The notes: generated by a model from the sequence alone, not told the origin. DNA of 64,000 nucleotides from Haloarchaeobius amylolyticus (GCF_026616195.1 NZ_JANHDH010000001.1:1426001-1490000); one strand, 5' to 3'. Shown: positions 25,689 to 34,954, counted from the first letter of the stretch. A program made the numbers and translations.

Positions 25689-26783
25689 ATGAACACCCTC
25701 GAGATCTTCATCCGCCTGTTCGCGGGCGTGTTGCTCATCCTCGCGAACGGCTTCTTCGTCGCCATCGAGTTCGCCCTGACGCGTGCCCGACAGTTCACCG
25801 AAGAGGAGTTCGTCGACGGGGACTCACGGCTGGAACGCGCGTGGAAGATGACCAACGACCTCGAACTGTACCTGACGACGTGCCAGGTCGGTATCACGGC
25901 CTCGAGCATCGCCGTCGGTATCGTCGCCGAGCCGGCGCTGGCGGCCATCTTCAAGCCGCTGTTCGGGAACACGCCGCTCGCCGGCATCGGGGCCGGTGCG
26001 TTCATCGCGTACTTCATCATCAACCTCATCCACCTGACCCACGGCGAGCAGACGCCGACCTACCTCGGCGTCGAGCGCTCCCGACTGGTCTGCCGGTACG
26101 GCGCCGCGCCCCTCCACTGGTTCTACGTGGTCATCTCGCCGGTCATCAAGCTCGGCGACTGGGTCGCGAAGTGGACGCTCCGGATGTTCGGCATCGAGAT
26201 GTCCGGCGCGTGGCTCGAGACGGAAGAGGACGCCATCGAGTCCCGGAGCCAGCTCCGCAACCGCGTGAGTTCCCTGCTGGAGCAGGGTGACATCGAGGGT
26301 GAGCGCCACGACGAGGTGCTGAGCGCGCTCGACGCCGGGACGATGGAGGTCCGGAACGTGATGGTCCCCGAGTCCGACGTCGTGTTCCTCTCGACCGAGG
26401 CGACCCCCGAGGAGAACCTGCGACGCGTCTCCGAGTCACAGCACACCCGGTACCCACTGGTCGGCGACGCGCCGAAGGAGGCGGTCGGCATCGTCTACGT
26501 CCCGCAGGTCGTCGAGAACATCGACGCGTTGCGCGACGGTAGCATGACGTTCGCGGACATCGCCGCCCCGCCGATGACCATGTCGGCCGAGACCTCCGTC
26601 AGCGACGCCATCGACCGGTTCCAGGCCGAGAGTCAGGAGCTGGCCCTGATACTCGCCGACGGGGACATCGTCGGGCTAGTCACCGCGACCGACGCGCTCG
26701 AGGCGGTCATGGGCGACCTCGAGGACCCCCTCGACACGGGGACCTCGAACCCGTCCAGACGGGGTCAGGCGACGCCGAACTAG
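25689..26783 (+). CDS. CNNM/DUF21 membrane protein with CBS pair
   Basis: 364 residues. The DUF21 membrane domain covers residues about 1-190, with the family start NGFFVAIEFALTRARQ and the amphipathic HLTHGEQTPTYLGVERS. A tandem CBS pair follows (about 215-345): VRNVMVPESDVVFLST and FADIAAPPMTMSAETSVSDA. The C-terminal CorC/HlyC transporter-associated domain seen in longer relatives is absent. Family members are linked to magnesium homeostasis or Na/Mg exchange; called hemolysin-like in older annotation. ATG 25689. Confidence 0.88.
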   Translation: MNTLEIFIRLFAGVLLILANGFFVAIEFALTRARQFTEEEFVDGDSRLERAWKMTNDLELYLTTCQVGITASSIAVGIVAEPALAAIFKPLFGNTPLAGIGAGAFIAYFIINLIHLTHGEQTPTYLGVERSRLVCRYGAAPLHWFYVVISPVIKLGDWVAKWTLRMFGIEMSGAWLETEEDAIESRSQLRNRVSSLLEQGDIEGERHDEVLSALDAGTMEVRNVMVPESDVVFLSTEATPEENLRRVSESQHTRYPLVGDAPKEAVGIVYVPQVVENIDALRDGSMTFADIAAPPMTMSAETSVSDAIDRFQAESQELALILADGDIVGLVTATDALEAVMGDLEDPLDTGTSNPSRRGQATPN

Positions 26784-26786
26784 GCG

Positions 26787-28121
26787 TCAGAAGATGTTCG
26801 CCTGCCGGTGGACCGAGATGCCGTCCTCGGTTATCTCGTAGGGCTTGGTCTCCCGGGAGTGGTTCGCGTCACGTATCTTCTGTATCTCGACGGCGAGACG
26901 CGTCTCCCGGAAGTCCGACGGCCGGACGTACTGCAGGATGAACACGGCGTCGGTGAGGTACTCGACGATGCCGTGACGGGAGGCGTAGGGCGAGTCCTCG
27001 CTGGCCTCGGAGGTCATCATCGTCGTGATACCGGCCTCCTTCAGGCTCTTCGTGAAGTCGTAGATCTCGTTGCGACGCTTGGCGCGGTCGTCGTACATCA
27101 TCTCCAGCAGCGACACCGAGTCCAGCACCAGCCGGCTCGCGCCGAACTGGCTGATGAGCCGGGGGAGTTCGGACCGGATGGACCCGAGGCTGTTGGCCAT
27201 CTCGATGGGGTCGATGTCGACGACCGCGAGCAGGCCGTCCTCGACGTACTCGTCGAAGGGCATCCCCTTCTCGGTGGCGGAGTTGATGACGCGGTCGCGG
27301 TTCTCCTCCAGCGTGATGAAGATGCCACGTTCGCCCTGTCGCATCCCGTGGTCGAGGAACTGCAGGCCGAAGGTGGTCTTCCCGGTCCCGGCCGACCCGA
27401 CCGCGACCATCAGCGAGCGCTCGGGGACCCCGCCCATGATCATCTCGTCGAGGCCCTTGATGCCGAGGTTGATGCGGGGGAGTTCTGACTCGAACTCGTC
27501 GGCGTCGAAGTCGGTCGTCCCGAACCCGCCGCCGGTGTCGAAGCCACCGCCGCCCATGCCGAAGTCGTCGGAGGCCATGTCGAACTCGCCGTTCCCCACG
27601 TCGAACGGATTGCCCTCGACGTCGAAGCCGTCGTCGACGTCGCCACCGGCACCGCCGCCAGCACCGTCGTCGACGTCCGGCATCTGGACGTTCCCCATGG
27701 CCGCGCCGAAGTCGTCGTCGAACAGCGACCCCGACGAATCGTCGGGCTGGTCGCCGAAGTCTGGGTCGGAGTCCGAACCGGCGTCGGTGCCCTGGCCGGC
27801 GTCGTCGTCGACGTGACGCCCGCCGCTCTCGTCGGGCGAGTCGTCCGCGAATCCGAGGTCCTCGCCGGTGTCCTCGGCGGCCTCGCCAGCGGCTGGTTCG
27901 GCGGTATCGTCGTCGGAGAAGGCAGCGTCCCAGTCCGCGCCGGTGTCGCGAGCGCCGTCGGTCTCTTCCGAGTCGGCCGGGTCGGGCGAGCCGGCGTCCG
28001 CGGTGTCGTTCTCGCCGTCGAATCCGGCGTCGTCCCCGTCGTCGGGCGACTGTTGCTCGTCGTCGGCCGCCTGCCCGTCGCGTTCGCGGATGGCTCGCTC
28101 GAACCAGTCCTCCTCGCTCAT
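26787..28121 (-). CDS. KaiC/RadA-like single-domain ATPase with acidic N-terminal half
   Basis: 444 residues in two very different halves. Residues 1-215 are Asp/Glu/Ser/Gly-rich with almost no hydrophobic core (only EEDWFERAIRERDGQ at the extreme start looks ordered). Residues about 217-444 are a KaiC-type RecA fold: GIKGLDEMIMGGVPERS, Walker A GSAGTGKTTFG, FITLEENRD and Walker B LVLDSVSLLEMMYD. Related haloarchaeal proteins are signal-transduction ATPases of unknown output. ATG 28121 begins the conserved start; it converges 3 bases from the CBS gene's stop. Confidence 0.85.
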   Translation of the reverse strand: MSEEDWFERAIRERDGQAADDEQQSPDDGDDAGFDGENDTADAGSPDPADSEETDGARDTGADWDAAFSDDDTAEPAAGEAAEDTGEDLGFADDSPDESGGRHVDDDAGQGTDAGSDSDPDFGDQPDDSSGSLFDDDFGAAMGNVQMPDVDDGAGGGAGGDVDDGFDVEGNPFDVGNGEFDMASDDFGMGGGGFDTGGGFGTTDFDADEFESELPRINLGIKGLDEMIMGGVPERSLMVAVGSAGTGKTTFGLQFLDHGMRQGERGIFITLEENRDRVINSATEKGMPFDEYVEDGLLAVVDIDPIEMANSLGSIRSELPRLISQFGASRLVLDSVSLLEMMYDDRAKRRNEIYDFTKSLKEAGITTMMTSEASEDSPYASRHGIVEYLTDAVFILQYVRPSDFRETRLAVEIQKIRDANHSRETKPYEITEDGISVHRQANIF

Positions 28122-28324
28122 CGCGACCACCGTCGCTCTCGTCGGGCCAGCAGTCGTCTCTTGCCGGCCGCCTGAACCGTCGACGCGACGTAGCCGGCGC
28201 GAACCTGTTCGGAGGGGGACATTGCTTGCGTGTCGACGGGCCGAGTCTGTCACTCCTCGACCACGTCGTTCGTACACCCGAGGCCACGCCCTGCGCAGGC
28301 TTTAACCTTGTTGCTGTCGGTGGG

Positions 28325-28332
28325 GTTTTTAG
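28325..28332 (+). promoter_or_regulatory. TATA-like box of the NAD kinase gene
   Basis: GTTTTTAG centred 27 bases before ATG 28356; supports that start over the longer in-frame ones beginning at 28230. Confidence 0.5.
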
Positions 28333-28355
28333 CCTCGTGGCCGGTAGGCTCGGGC

Positions 28356-29180
28356 ATGAAGGTGGGGCTGGTCGCCCAGAAGGACAACGCTCGCGCGGCG
28401 CATCTGGCGGAGAGACTCCGCGAGACGCTCCGCGAGCACGACGTGACGGTAGTAGTCGACACGGCAACAGCCGAGGCCCTCGGCAGCGACGGCGTCTCGC
28501 CCGAGGCCATGCAGGACTGCGCGCTGGTCGTGAGCATCGGCGGCGACGGGACGTTCCTCTACACCGCCCGCGGTGCCGGCACCGCCCCCATCATGGGCGT
28601 CAACCTCGGCGAGGTCGGGTTCCTGAACGCAGTCTCGCCGGACGACGCCCTCGAGGCGGTCCAGGCCGAGGTCGAACACATCCGCGACACCGGGTCTCCC
28701 CACGTCCGCGAGATGATGCGCCTGCAGGCCCGGGGCGAGGGGTGGACGCTCGACCCCGGCATGAACGAGATCGTCGTCCAGGGCCCCCAGCGCGGCCACG
28801 GCGGCGGGGCCTCCTTCGAGGTGCGCATCGACGGCGAGCTGTACACCGGCAGCCAGGGTGACGGCGTCCTCGTCGCGACACCGGCGGGCAGCACCGCCTA
28901 CAACCTCAGCGAGGGCGGCCCGTTCATCCGCCCCGAGGTCGACGCCGTCGTCGTCACCGAGATGTGCGCCTCCGAGCCGATGCCGTCGCTCGTCAGTGCG
29001 GCCGACAGCACCGTCACCGTCCGGGTCGACGACGCCGACTCCGGCTTCGTCATCAGCGACGGGCGCAACCAGCAGGTCATCGAACCGCCGGAGACCGTCA
29101 CCATCGAACGCGCCGACCGGCCGGTCCGGATGGCCGGGCCGCCGGGCGAGTTCTTCAAGGCGCTGAACAAACTCGACTGA
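28356..29180 (+). CDS. nadK: NAD kinase
   Basis: 274 residues. Phosphorylates NAD to NADP. Motifs: GGDG in VVSIGGDGTFLYTARG (about 60), GVNLGEVGFLNAV, the NE/D site in PGMNEIVVQ, and the conserved glycine-rich block GDGVLVATPAGSTAYNLSEG. Archaeal-type length. Its TGA stop abuts a 78-base inverted-repeat element, and the same TGA triplet recurs at the element's other edge. Functionally downstream of the nadABC operon 13 kb away. Confidence 0.96.
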   Translation: MKVGLVAQKDNARAAHLAERLRETLREHDVTVVVDTATAEALGSDGVSPEAMQDCALVVSIGGDGTFLYTARGAGTAPIMGVNLGEVGFLNAVSPDDALEAVQAEVEHIRDTGSPHVREMMRLQARGEGWTLDPGMNEIVVQGPQRGHGGGASFEVRIDGELYTGSQGDGVLVATPAGSTAYNLSEGGPFIRPEVDAVVVTEMCASEPMPSLVSAADSTVTVRVDDADSGFVISDGRNQQVIEPPETVTIERADRPVRMAGPPGEFFKALNKLD

Positions 29181-29258
29181 TACTGTCGGACGTAACTTCG
29201 GGAAGATATCCGACACCCCGAGTGACGAAAATCCTCCATGGGATTACGTCCGACAGTA
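29181..29258. mobile_element. 78-base inverted-repeat element (MITE-like) at the nadK stop
   Basis: Perfect 15-bp terminal inverted repeats TACTGTCGGACGTAA (29181-29195) and TTACGTCCGACAGTA (29244-29258), with 48 bases between and no coding capacity. It is bordered on both sides by TGA (29178-29180 and 29259-29261), consistent with a 3-bp target duplication. The left TGA is the nadK stop codon. An alternative reading is a large 3'-end hairpin. Confidence 0.6.
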
Positions 29259-29327
29259 TGACCGGAGTACGGGCAATCCCCCCGACTTTCGAAAGCCCTT
29301 AGCAAGTCCTGACCCTTCCTGCACCTA

Positions 29328-30260
29328 ATGAGTGAGCAACTGCCGGACGTCCAGGCGTCCAGCCCGGACGTCACCGTCGGGCTGAGTCAGGTGGGGGTCA
29401 CGGGTGTCGAGAAGCTCGTGAAGCTCCACCGCGACGACAAGCGACCGATCGTCCTGATGGCCGAGTTCGAGGTGTTCGTCGACCTGCCGTCGTGGCGCAA
29501 GGGCGCCGACATGTCCCGGAACATGCAGGTCATCGACGAGACGCTGGAGGCCGCGACCCGCGAGGAGGCCCTCCGCGTCGAGGACGTCTGTGGCGACGCC
29601 GCAGAGCGCCTGCTGGCCAAACACGACTACACCAGCAAGGCCGTCGTGAAGATGGAGGCCGAACTCGTCACCCGCGAGGAGACCCCTGCCTCCGGCCTGG
29701 AGACCCAGAGCGTCGTCGACATCATCGCCAGCGCGACCGCCACCGACGAGGGCACCCGCGAGGAGATTGGCGCCCACGTCGTCGGCATGACCGTCTGTCC
29801 CTGCTCGCAGGGGATGTCCGCCGCCCGCGCCCGCTCCGTGCTCGCCGACCTCGGGATCGACGACGAGACCACCGAGGAGTTCCTCGACCGGGTGCCCCAG
29901 CCCGGCCACAGCCAGCGCGGCCACGCCACCATCACCATCGAGAGCGAGGGCACCCCCGACGTGGACCTCATGGACATCGTCGAGGTCGCCCGCGACTCCA
30001 TGTCGGCGCGCATCTACAACCTCGCGAAGCGCCCCGACGAGGACCACATGACCTACGAGGCCCACGCCGACGCCAAGTTCGTCGAGGACTGCGTGCGTGC
30101 CATGGCCGAGGGCGTCGTCGAGACGTTCGACCACCTGCCGGACGACGCCGTGATCCACATGGAGCAGTCCAACGACGAGTCCATCCACCAGCACAACGCC
30201 CACGCCGAGCGTCTCGTCGAGATGGGCCAGCTGCGCGAGGAACTGAACGGGACCGCCTGA
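29328..30260 (+). CDS. mptA: GTP cyclohydrolase MptA (FolE2 family)
   Basis: 310 residues. Opens GTP to a dihydroneopterin cyclic phosphate, the first step of archaeal pterin (methanopterin/folate-type and molybdopterin-unrelated) synthesis, using Fe2+. Family landmarks: [20 protein letters not shown] at the N-terminus, DMSRNMQVI, the catalytic Cys in [19 protein letters not shown] (split: [11 protein letters not shown]), [13 protein letters not shown] and [18 protein letters not shown]. Complete; ATG 29328. Alone on its transcript. Confidence 0.94.
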   Translation: MSEQLPDVQASSPDVTVGLSQVGVTGVEKLVKLHRDDKRPIVLMAEFEVFVDLPSWRKGADMSRNMQVIDETLEAATREEALRVEDVCGDAAERLLAKHDYTSKAVVKMEAELVTREETPASGLETQSVVDIIASATATDEGTREEIGAHVVGMTVCPCSQGMSAARARSVLADLGIDDETTEEFLDRVPQPGHSQRGHATITIESEGTPDVDLMDIVEVARDSMSARIYNLAKRPDEDHMTYEAHADAKFVEDCVRAMAEGVVETFDHLPDDAVIHMEQSNDESIHQHNAHAERLVEMGQLREELNGTA

Positions 30261-30338
30261 GTTCGCGCCGTCTCTCTGTTCGTCGCGGTTCTCAAGACAC
30301 TATTCGCGCCCGTCAGCGCACTGTTCGTGGCCGTCGGT

Positions 30339-31493
30339 TCAGAACCACCCGAGCACCCGCTCCGTGACCGACCGACCCGGGTTCTCTCGCTCCCGGTTGC
30401 GGAGCCGCCCCTGCTTCAGCGTCACCGCCCCGGCGAGGTAGACCGTCGACCCGAGCAGCCCGTCGATGGCGACCAGCGGGAGCCAGGGATGCACCCGGTA
30501 CAGCCCGTCGATGACCGGCCCCGGCAGCACCGCGAGGTACCGATGTTGCGTGAGGAACCGCCGGTAGTACCCCGTGTCGTCCGCCGCCGCGAGCGTCAGG
30601 GTCGCGTTCGTGCGACTCTGGCCGTCGACCACGAGGTGTCGCGGCGTCACCGCCACCCCCTCGCTCGCCGGTTCGAGGTAGACGTGCACCGGGACCAGCC
30701 CGGCGTTGGCGACGCGGTAGGGCAGGTCGCTCGTGGTTCCCTGCTCGATGACGGTCGGGTTCTCGGACTCGAACTCCGCGCTGACGACGCCGAACTCCTG
30801 CGTGCCGGCGGGGACGACCATCGCCGCGGTCGCCGCGACCACCACGAGCAACGCCAGTCCCGCGAGCACCAGCCGCAGTGATGTCCCGTCGTCGCGGCTC
30901 CGTGACCGCTGGCGCTTCTCGGCCGCCGGGTCCGTGAGGTACCAGTCCAGCACGTAGCCGACGACCGACAGCCCGAACAGCACCATGGCGACGCCCTGTG
31001 ACCCGAGCAGCGACCGCATGCCGAGGGTCTGGGCGAGCCGGAGCTGGGTCCATTCGAGCGCGTCCTGGATGCTCATCACGACCGTCCCGAGGTACGGGAT
31101 GACCAGCACGGAATCGCCCACGGTCAGCGCTTTCGCGACGACCTGGGCGTCCTTCACCGGTGGCTCCTCGCCGTCCTGGTCGGTGAAGGGATTCGCATCT
31201 CCGCGGGTGACGTACCCGCGGTCCGTCTCCGCGACGACCCGGTGGGTCGTGAGCCCGCCGCCGTGGAGGTGTTCGGCCTGGAAGACGATGACGTCGCCCT
31301 CGGAGACGTCCCCGCCGATGGCGGTCGGGATCGCCACGAAGCCGTCGCCGGGGTCCATCGTCGGCTGCATGCTGCCGGTCTCGACGTAGCTCAGGAGGAT
31401 AGGCTGGCCGAGCAGCGCCCCCGCGAGCAGCGAGACGAGGACCAGCGCGACCGCTGCCGAGGCTGCGAGCGATAGCAGACGGCGTGCCCCCAT
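30339..31493 (-). CDS. SipW-like type I signal peptidase with C-terminal extension
   Basis: 384 residues. S26 signal peptidase of the archaeal/ER type with a Ser-His dyad: one N-terminal membrane segment (9-30), nucleophile Ser41 in YVETGSMQPTM, His84 in THRVV, and the conserved Asp in YVTRGDANPF. After about residue 150 there is a further membrane segment, a basic loop, another segment (near 220-240), a beta-rich extracytoplasmic part (EFGVVSAEFESENPTV) and a final hydrophobic region. That extension is not in housekeeping signal peptidases. Last gene of a block of secreted-protein genes whose signal peptides are of SipW type, so it is the probable processing enzyme. Confidence 0.85.
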   Translation of the reverse strand: MGARRLLSLAASAAVALVLVSLLAGALLGQPILLSYVETGSMQPTMDPGDGFVAIPTAIGGDVSEGDVIVFQAEHLHGGGLTTHRVVAETDRGYVTRGDANPFTDQDGEEPPVKDAQVVAKALTVGDSVLVIPYLGTVVMSIQDALEWTQLRLAQTLGMRSLLGSQGVAMVLFGLSVVGYVLDWYLTDPAAEKRQRSRSRDDGTSLRLVLAGLALLVVVAATAAMVVPAGTQEFGVVSAEFESENPTVIEQGTTSDLPYRVANAGLVPVHVYLEPASEGVAVTPRHLVVDGQSRTNATLTLAAADDTGYYRRFLTQHRYLAVLPGPVIDGLYRVHPWLPLVAIDGLLGSTVYLAGAVTLKQGRLRNRERENPGRSVTERVLGWF

Positions 31494-31539
31494 CTGGTGG
31501 TCCCCCCAGTAGCAATCGGTTCGTCGCCCGACAGGAAAT

Positions 31540-31568
31540 GCCCCGGGTTGATATATCCTGCACGGGGC
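31540..31568 (-). promoter_or_regulatory. TATA box of the signal peptidase gene inside an inverted repeat
   Basis: GATATATC (31550-31557) lies about 57 bases before ATG 31493, giving a leader of about 30 bases that carries a G-rich Shine-Dalgarno-like run. The box is flanked by GCCCCG (31540-31545) and CGGGGC (31563-31568), perfect 6-bp arms that could be an operator or the 3' hairpin of the preceding gene. Confidence 0.45.
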
Positions 31569-31586
31569 TGCCGGGCGGGGCCGCAC

Positions 31587-33098
31587 TCAGACGCTCGTGA
31601 GTCGGCGGAGCACCACCACCGAGACCAGTACGCTGGCAGCACCGACGACGACCGCGACGACGGCCCCCGGGTCGGCCTCGCCACCCTGGGTGGACAGCCC
31701 GGGTGCGCCCGCGTCGGTCGCCTCCTGCTCGGCGCCGGTTCCCTGGCTGTCGCCCGTGCCGGCGGAGCCGTCGCCGACGCCGGTCGTCTGGTCGGCGCCG
31801 GCCGCCCGACTGACGACGACCTCCCCGGCGTCGACAGTCCCGACCTGGAGCGAGTGCGTCCCCGGCTCCTCGAACGTGAGCTCGTACCGGACGACCGCAC
31901 GCTCGTCCGGGTCCAGTGCGACCGGTTCGCGCTCGACCGCCGCGTCGTCGACCGCGACCGCCAGTTCCCGGCGACCATCGGCCATGCCGTCGTTCTCGAC
32001 CGAGGCACGGACCGTCACGGTCTCACCGGGAACCACGTCTCGGTCCGCGACGCGCACGCCAGCGACCTGGATGTCGGGCTGCCCGCTCGCCACGACGACC
32101 GTCCCGAGCGCGTCGGTCGTCGCGACGTAGTGCATTCGCTCGCCGTGCTCGACCAGCCGGGCGTCGAGTTCGGTCCAGTTGCCGTCTCCGTACTCGAGGA
32201 GGGTCACGTCGGCCGGGTCGGTTCCCCGCCAGTCGAGGTAGTCCCGGTCGACGCTGACGTACAGCCGCACCGTCTCGAACCCGCCGGTTCCGATGGCCTG
32301 CCGGAGGTCGAGGTACCCGTCCGGCTGGGCGTCACGACCGGCCGGGAGCGCCCCCACCCCGCCGACCGGCTCCGGGCTGCCCACGATGTCCACCCGCACC
32401 ACGTCCTCCCGCGTGGGTGCGAGCGCGACGCGGTCGAGGGTCACGTTCGCCCCCGCGACGTGCATCCGGTCGAGGTCGGCCGTCTTCGACCCCGTGACGT
32501 GCCAGAGGGTGACCCGGCGCTCGTTCGGTGCCGGCTTCGCCACCGACACCGCCGGGACGCTCGCGGTCTGGATGTCCGCGTCCGTTCCCTGGGTCGAATC
32601 GGTGGCGGCCTCCGCCGGGACCGCGTTCACCTCGAACTGGTCCCGCACGATGTCGACCGTCACGTCCTCGGTCGTGTCGACCCGCAGCCCGACCGCGACG
32701 CTCTCGTTCTGCCCGAGCACGACCGCGTTCCCCTTGCCCTCGATGGACTCACCCCGGGCGACGAAGGTCAGAAATGGCTGGTCGAGGTCGAGCCACACCC
32801 GGGCCGGCTCCGGGTTCGTGTTCGTGACGGTGAAGATGTCCCGGACGGTGGTTCCCGCGTCGATGGAGACGCCCTCGCCCTCGAGGTTCGGGTTCTCGGC
32901 GGTCAGGTCGACCGTCAGCTCGCCGTCCTCGTCGTAGTAGGCGAAGTCGCCGTTGTCACCCGGGTGCGGGGTGAGGTGGATTCCCTGTCCGATGGTGTCG
33001 GACTGGGTGGTGAGGAACGCGCCGGTGCCCTGGAGGAGCGCGAGGGCGATGGTGATGGTGGCGACGGCCGTGAGGAGGAGTTTCGTTGCTCGGTGCAC
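31587..33098 (-). CDS. Secreted CARDB-type surface protein with C-terminal anchor
   Basis: 503 residues from GTG 33098 (the frame stays open to 33212; the shorter start puts the signal peptide at the terminus). Signal/anchor ATKLLLTAVATITIALALLQ is followed by GTGAFLTTQSD, the same end motif as its neighbours. Residues about 40-150 are a DUF1102/TasA-like beta region (TVRDIFTVTNTNPEPARVWL). About 340-440 is a CARDB-like beta sandwich (VVPGETVTVRASVENDG). A Gly/Ser/Thr-rich linker leads to a terminal membrane segment (about 477-498) and RRLTSV. Likely cell-surface anchored. Confidence 0.75.
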   Translation of the reverse strand: MHRATKLLLTAVATITIALALLQGTGAFLTTQSDTIGQGIHLTPHPGDNGDFAYYDEDGELTVDLTAENPNLEGEGVSIDAGTTVRDIFTVTNTNPEPARVWLDLDQPFLTFVARGESIEGKGNAVVLGQNESVAVGLRVDTTEDVTVDIVRDQFEVNAVPAEAATDSTQGTDADIQTASVPAVSVAKPAPNERRVTLWHVTGSKTADLDRMHVAGANVTLDRVALAPTREDVVRVDIVGSPEPVGGVGALPAGRDAQPDGYLDLRQAIGTGGFETVRLYVSVDRDYLDWRGTDPADVTLLEYGDGNWTELDARLVEHGERMHYVATTDALGTVVVASGQPDIQVAGVRVADRDVVPGETVTVRASVENDGMADGRRELAVAVDDAAVEREPVALDPDERAVVRYELTFEEPGTHSLQVGTVDAGEVVVSRAAGADQTTGVGDGSAGTGDSQGTGAEQEATDAGAPGLSTQGGEADPGAVVAVVVGAASVLVSVVVLRRLTSV

Positions 33099-33260
33099 GG
33101 CTACCGGCCTCTGTGCTGGCTGCTGTTGGTCAGCGTTCCCATCCTCTGTCCCCCCGCGAAGACCCACCGGCGGAATCGAACCGCCGAATGCCAGAGTGGG
33201 TCGAATCCCCAACCGAGTCGTAGTCGTCCGACAGCGCTTCCTCTGGCGTTTCTGGTGTGG

Positions 33261-33836
33261 TCAGTCCGTAGCGACCGCGTTGATAGTCAGCGTCACGTCA
33301 TACTCTTCCTCTTGGACAGGAACCCCATGGGTATCGATCTCCAGCCCGCAGATTAGCTGTTCACCGACAGCGAGTGGTCCCGACGGACTGCTCTCCGTGA
33401 GCAGGTTCCCCGTTTCGACATCGTACATCGTCACCGACGGGACGCCCGCGGTCGTCTCCTGTGTGCTGTAGACCTCGACGGGCTGTGTACCCTGGTTCTT
33501 GACACCGAACAGACCCGGTTCGTCGTGAGCAGCGTCTTCGCCAAAGCGGTAGACAGAGTCGATTCCGAGCCCTTCTGGGTCAGTTGGATTGCCGGCTGGA
33601 TAGTTCCCCTCATCTGGGCTGGGAATATCAAATTGAAGTTCTGATGGGTTCCCGTCAAGTAGCGAACGTCTGCCCGTTCCTTGCTGGGTCAGAGTAAAAA
33701 CCGCAACGTAATCGTCTGTTGTTTGGATATTTATGTTTCGATTCGTACTGACGTTGGTGAATGCCTCTGTTCCGATGGCGAACGCGCCACTCATTGCGAG
33801 ACCTCCCAAGCCAGCAATGAGGGTGCGACGGTTCAT
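33261..33836 (-). CDS. DUF1102-type secreted protein, SipW-type signal
   Basis: 191 residues. N-terminus MNRRTLIAGLGGLAMSGAFA then IGTEAF, a SipW-type signal peptide with twin-arginine start. The mature part is beta-rich: NRNINIQTTDDYVAVFTL, an acidic middle, GVKNQGTQPVEVYSTQ and a C-terminal pair of strands EEEYDVTLTINAVATD. The NQGTQ-V-V-Y motif recurs in the next gene. Resembles DUF1102 proteins, probably TasA-fold-like fibre or matrix subunits (inference). AT-richer than its flanks. 16 bases downstream of its paralogue. Confidence 0.78.
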   Translation of the reverse strand: MNRRTLIAGLGGLAMSGAFAIGTEAFTNVSTNRNINIQTTDDYVAVFTLTQQGTGRRSLLDGNPSELQFDIPSPDEGNYPAGNPTDPEGLGIDSVYRFGEDAAHDEPGLFGVKNQGTQPVEVYSTQETTAGVPSVTMYDVETGNLLTESSPSGPLAVGEQLICGLEIDTHGVPVQEEEYDVTLTINAVATD

Positions 33837-33852
33837 TTATATGTTCTTCTAA

Positions 33853-34518
33853 TCAATCCCCTTTTCCCACGTAGGAATCAGGGACGATAGAGGTGTCAGC
33901 GACCATGGTCATCGACACGTCAATGTCTGCATCACCCGGGTTCTTGATGTAGAGTCCGAGACTGAAACTCTCACCGGGCTCGAGAACGAAGTCTCCCTTC
34001 TCTGCAGCGTAGCTGTTGAAGTCCGGAAGATTGTAAATCCCGGTCAGGCTAACTTCACCCTGTAGGTTAGCACCCGGATTATCGGCTGGGAGGTCGTTTT
34101 CAGGGTTGTAGTCCCCGTTGGGGCGGTTGGTCACCTGCGGGTCTACGCCAAACCCACTGCTCGTCGTCCTCTTGTTGTTCGGGATACTGTCTCCATCGAC
34201 GTAAACGACTGCGGCCTGGGTCCCTTGGTTCACAACATCGACCATATCGAGAATCCGGGTGAGTGAGTCTGCATTAAGCCCGTTTGCATCGTTGTTGGAG
34301 GTTGTGATTTCGACTTTACCTCCGTTCCCATCGATATTGACGTATTCACTGTTCGTATTACTATTCGACTGGAACGCGAGGAGGGCGTTCGAGTCGTTAG
34401 CAGTGCTGATACTGACACTACGATCAGCACTCACACTCGAGAACGCACCAGTACCCATTGCAGCTGCCCCGCCGGCAGCGACCGATCCGAGTCCGATCAA
34501 GAACTTGCGTCGTTCCAT
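33853..34518 (-). CDS. DUF1102-type secreted protein, SipW-type signal
   Basis: 221 residues. Signal MERRKFLIGLGSVAAGGAAA then MGTGAFSSVSADRSVSI, the same cleavage region as its neighbours. Mature part: SNALLAFQSN, an Asn/Ser/Thr-rich stretch, VVNQGTQAAVVYVDGD, and a C-terminal FVLEPGESFSLGLYIKNPGD followed by DIDVSMTMVADTS. The last two motifs are typical of TasA/camelysin-like or CalY-like Ig folds. Base composition is visibly AT-richer than the surrounding genes. ATG 34518; long leader possible. Confidence 0.8.
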   Translation of the reverse strand: MERRKFLIGLGSVAAGGAAAMGTGAFSSVSADRSVSISTANDSNALLAFQSNSNTNSEYVNIDGNGGKVEITTSNNDANGLNADSLTRILDMVDVVNQGTQAAVVYVDGDSIPNNKRTTSSGFGVDPQVTNRPNGDYNPENDLPADNPGANLQGEVSLTGIYNLPDFNSYAAEKGDFVLEPGESFSLGLYIKNPGDADIDVSMTMVADTSIVPDSYVGKGD

Positions 34519-34954
34519 TGTCCTGTATTCACCGTGTTGCGAGCACGACCCCGCACGAGCCGGCGTCCGACCGCGGGACGCCGCCTCGCACCGAATCGCT
34601 TCACTCGAACCCAATGGGAGATACCCGTACTGTATTGAGGCCCCTGCGAATCGGTGACACGTCGATTATAATTCGGGCGATTCGTGGCAGGCTTTCTCAG
34701 AGAACCCGCAGAGTCGCTCTGCGATGCGACAAATACCTACTGGCCGACCGGTAAGTGATGGATACTCGACCAGACCAGCCGAGTCCGACCGATGGAAGAC
34801 AGACCGCCATCACAGCCGTTCTCTGTGGCGGTATCCTCTCGATAACCGCCACACCCCGTCCGGTAACCACCCGGTAACCGACCGTTTACGTTACTAATGG
34901 TATCTGAAAGGTCGAACCGTTTTTTATACTGACCTGTCAATGACTACCCGTCTC
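34519..34954. promoter_or_regulatory. Divergent control region of the secreted-protein block
   Basis: 436 bases without a gene. It holds TTATAA (about 34674-34679), readable on both strands; a perfect hairpin GCAGAG-TCG-CTCTGC (34708-34722); CCGGTAA copies at 34748, 34860 and 34871, the last two 11 bp apart (one helical turn); and the TTTTTATAC box (34921-34929) for the rightward regulator. CCGGTAAC also occurs at 40249 before the large secreted protein, so these may be shared binding sites. Confidence 0.4.
34921..34929 (+). promoter_or_regulatory. TATA box of the DUF7344 regulator gene
   Basis: TTTTTATAC, centred 30 bases before ATG 34955 but only 15 before ATG 34940; this spacing selects 34955 as the real start. 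Confidence 0.55.
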
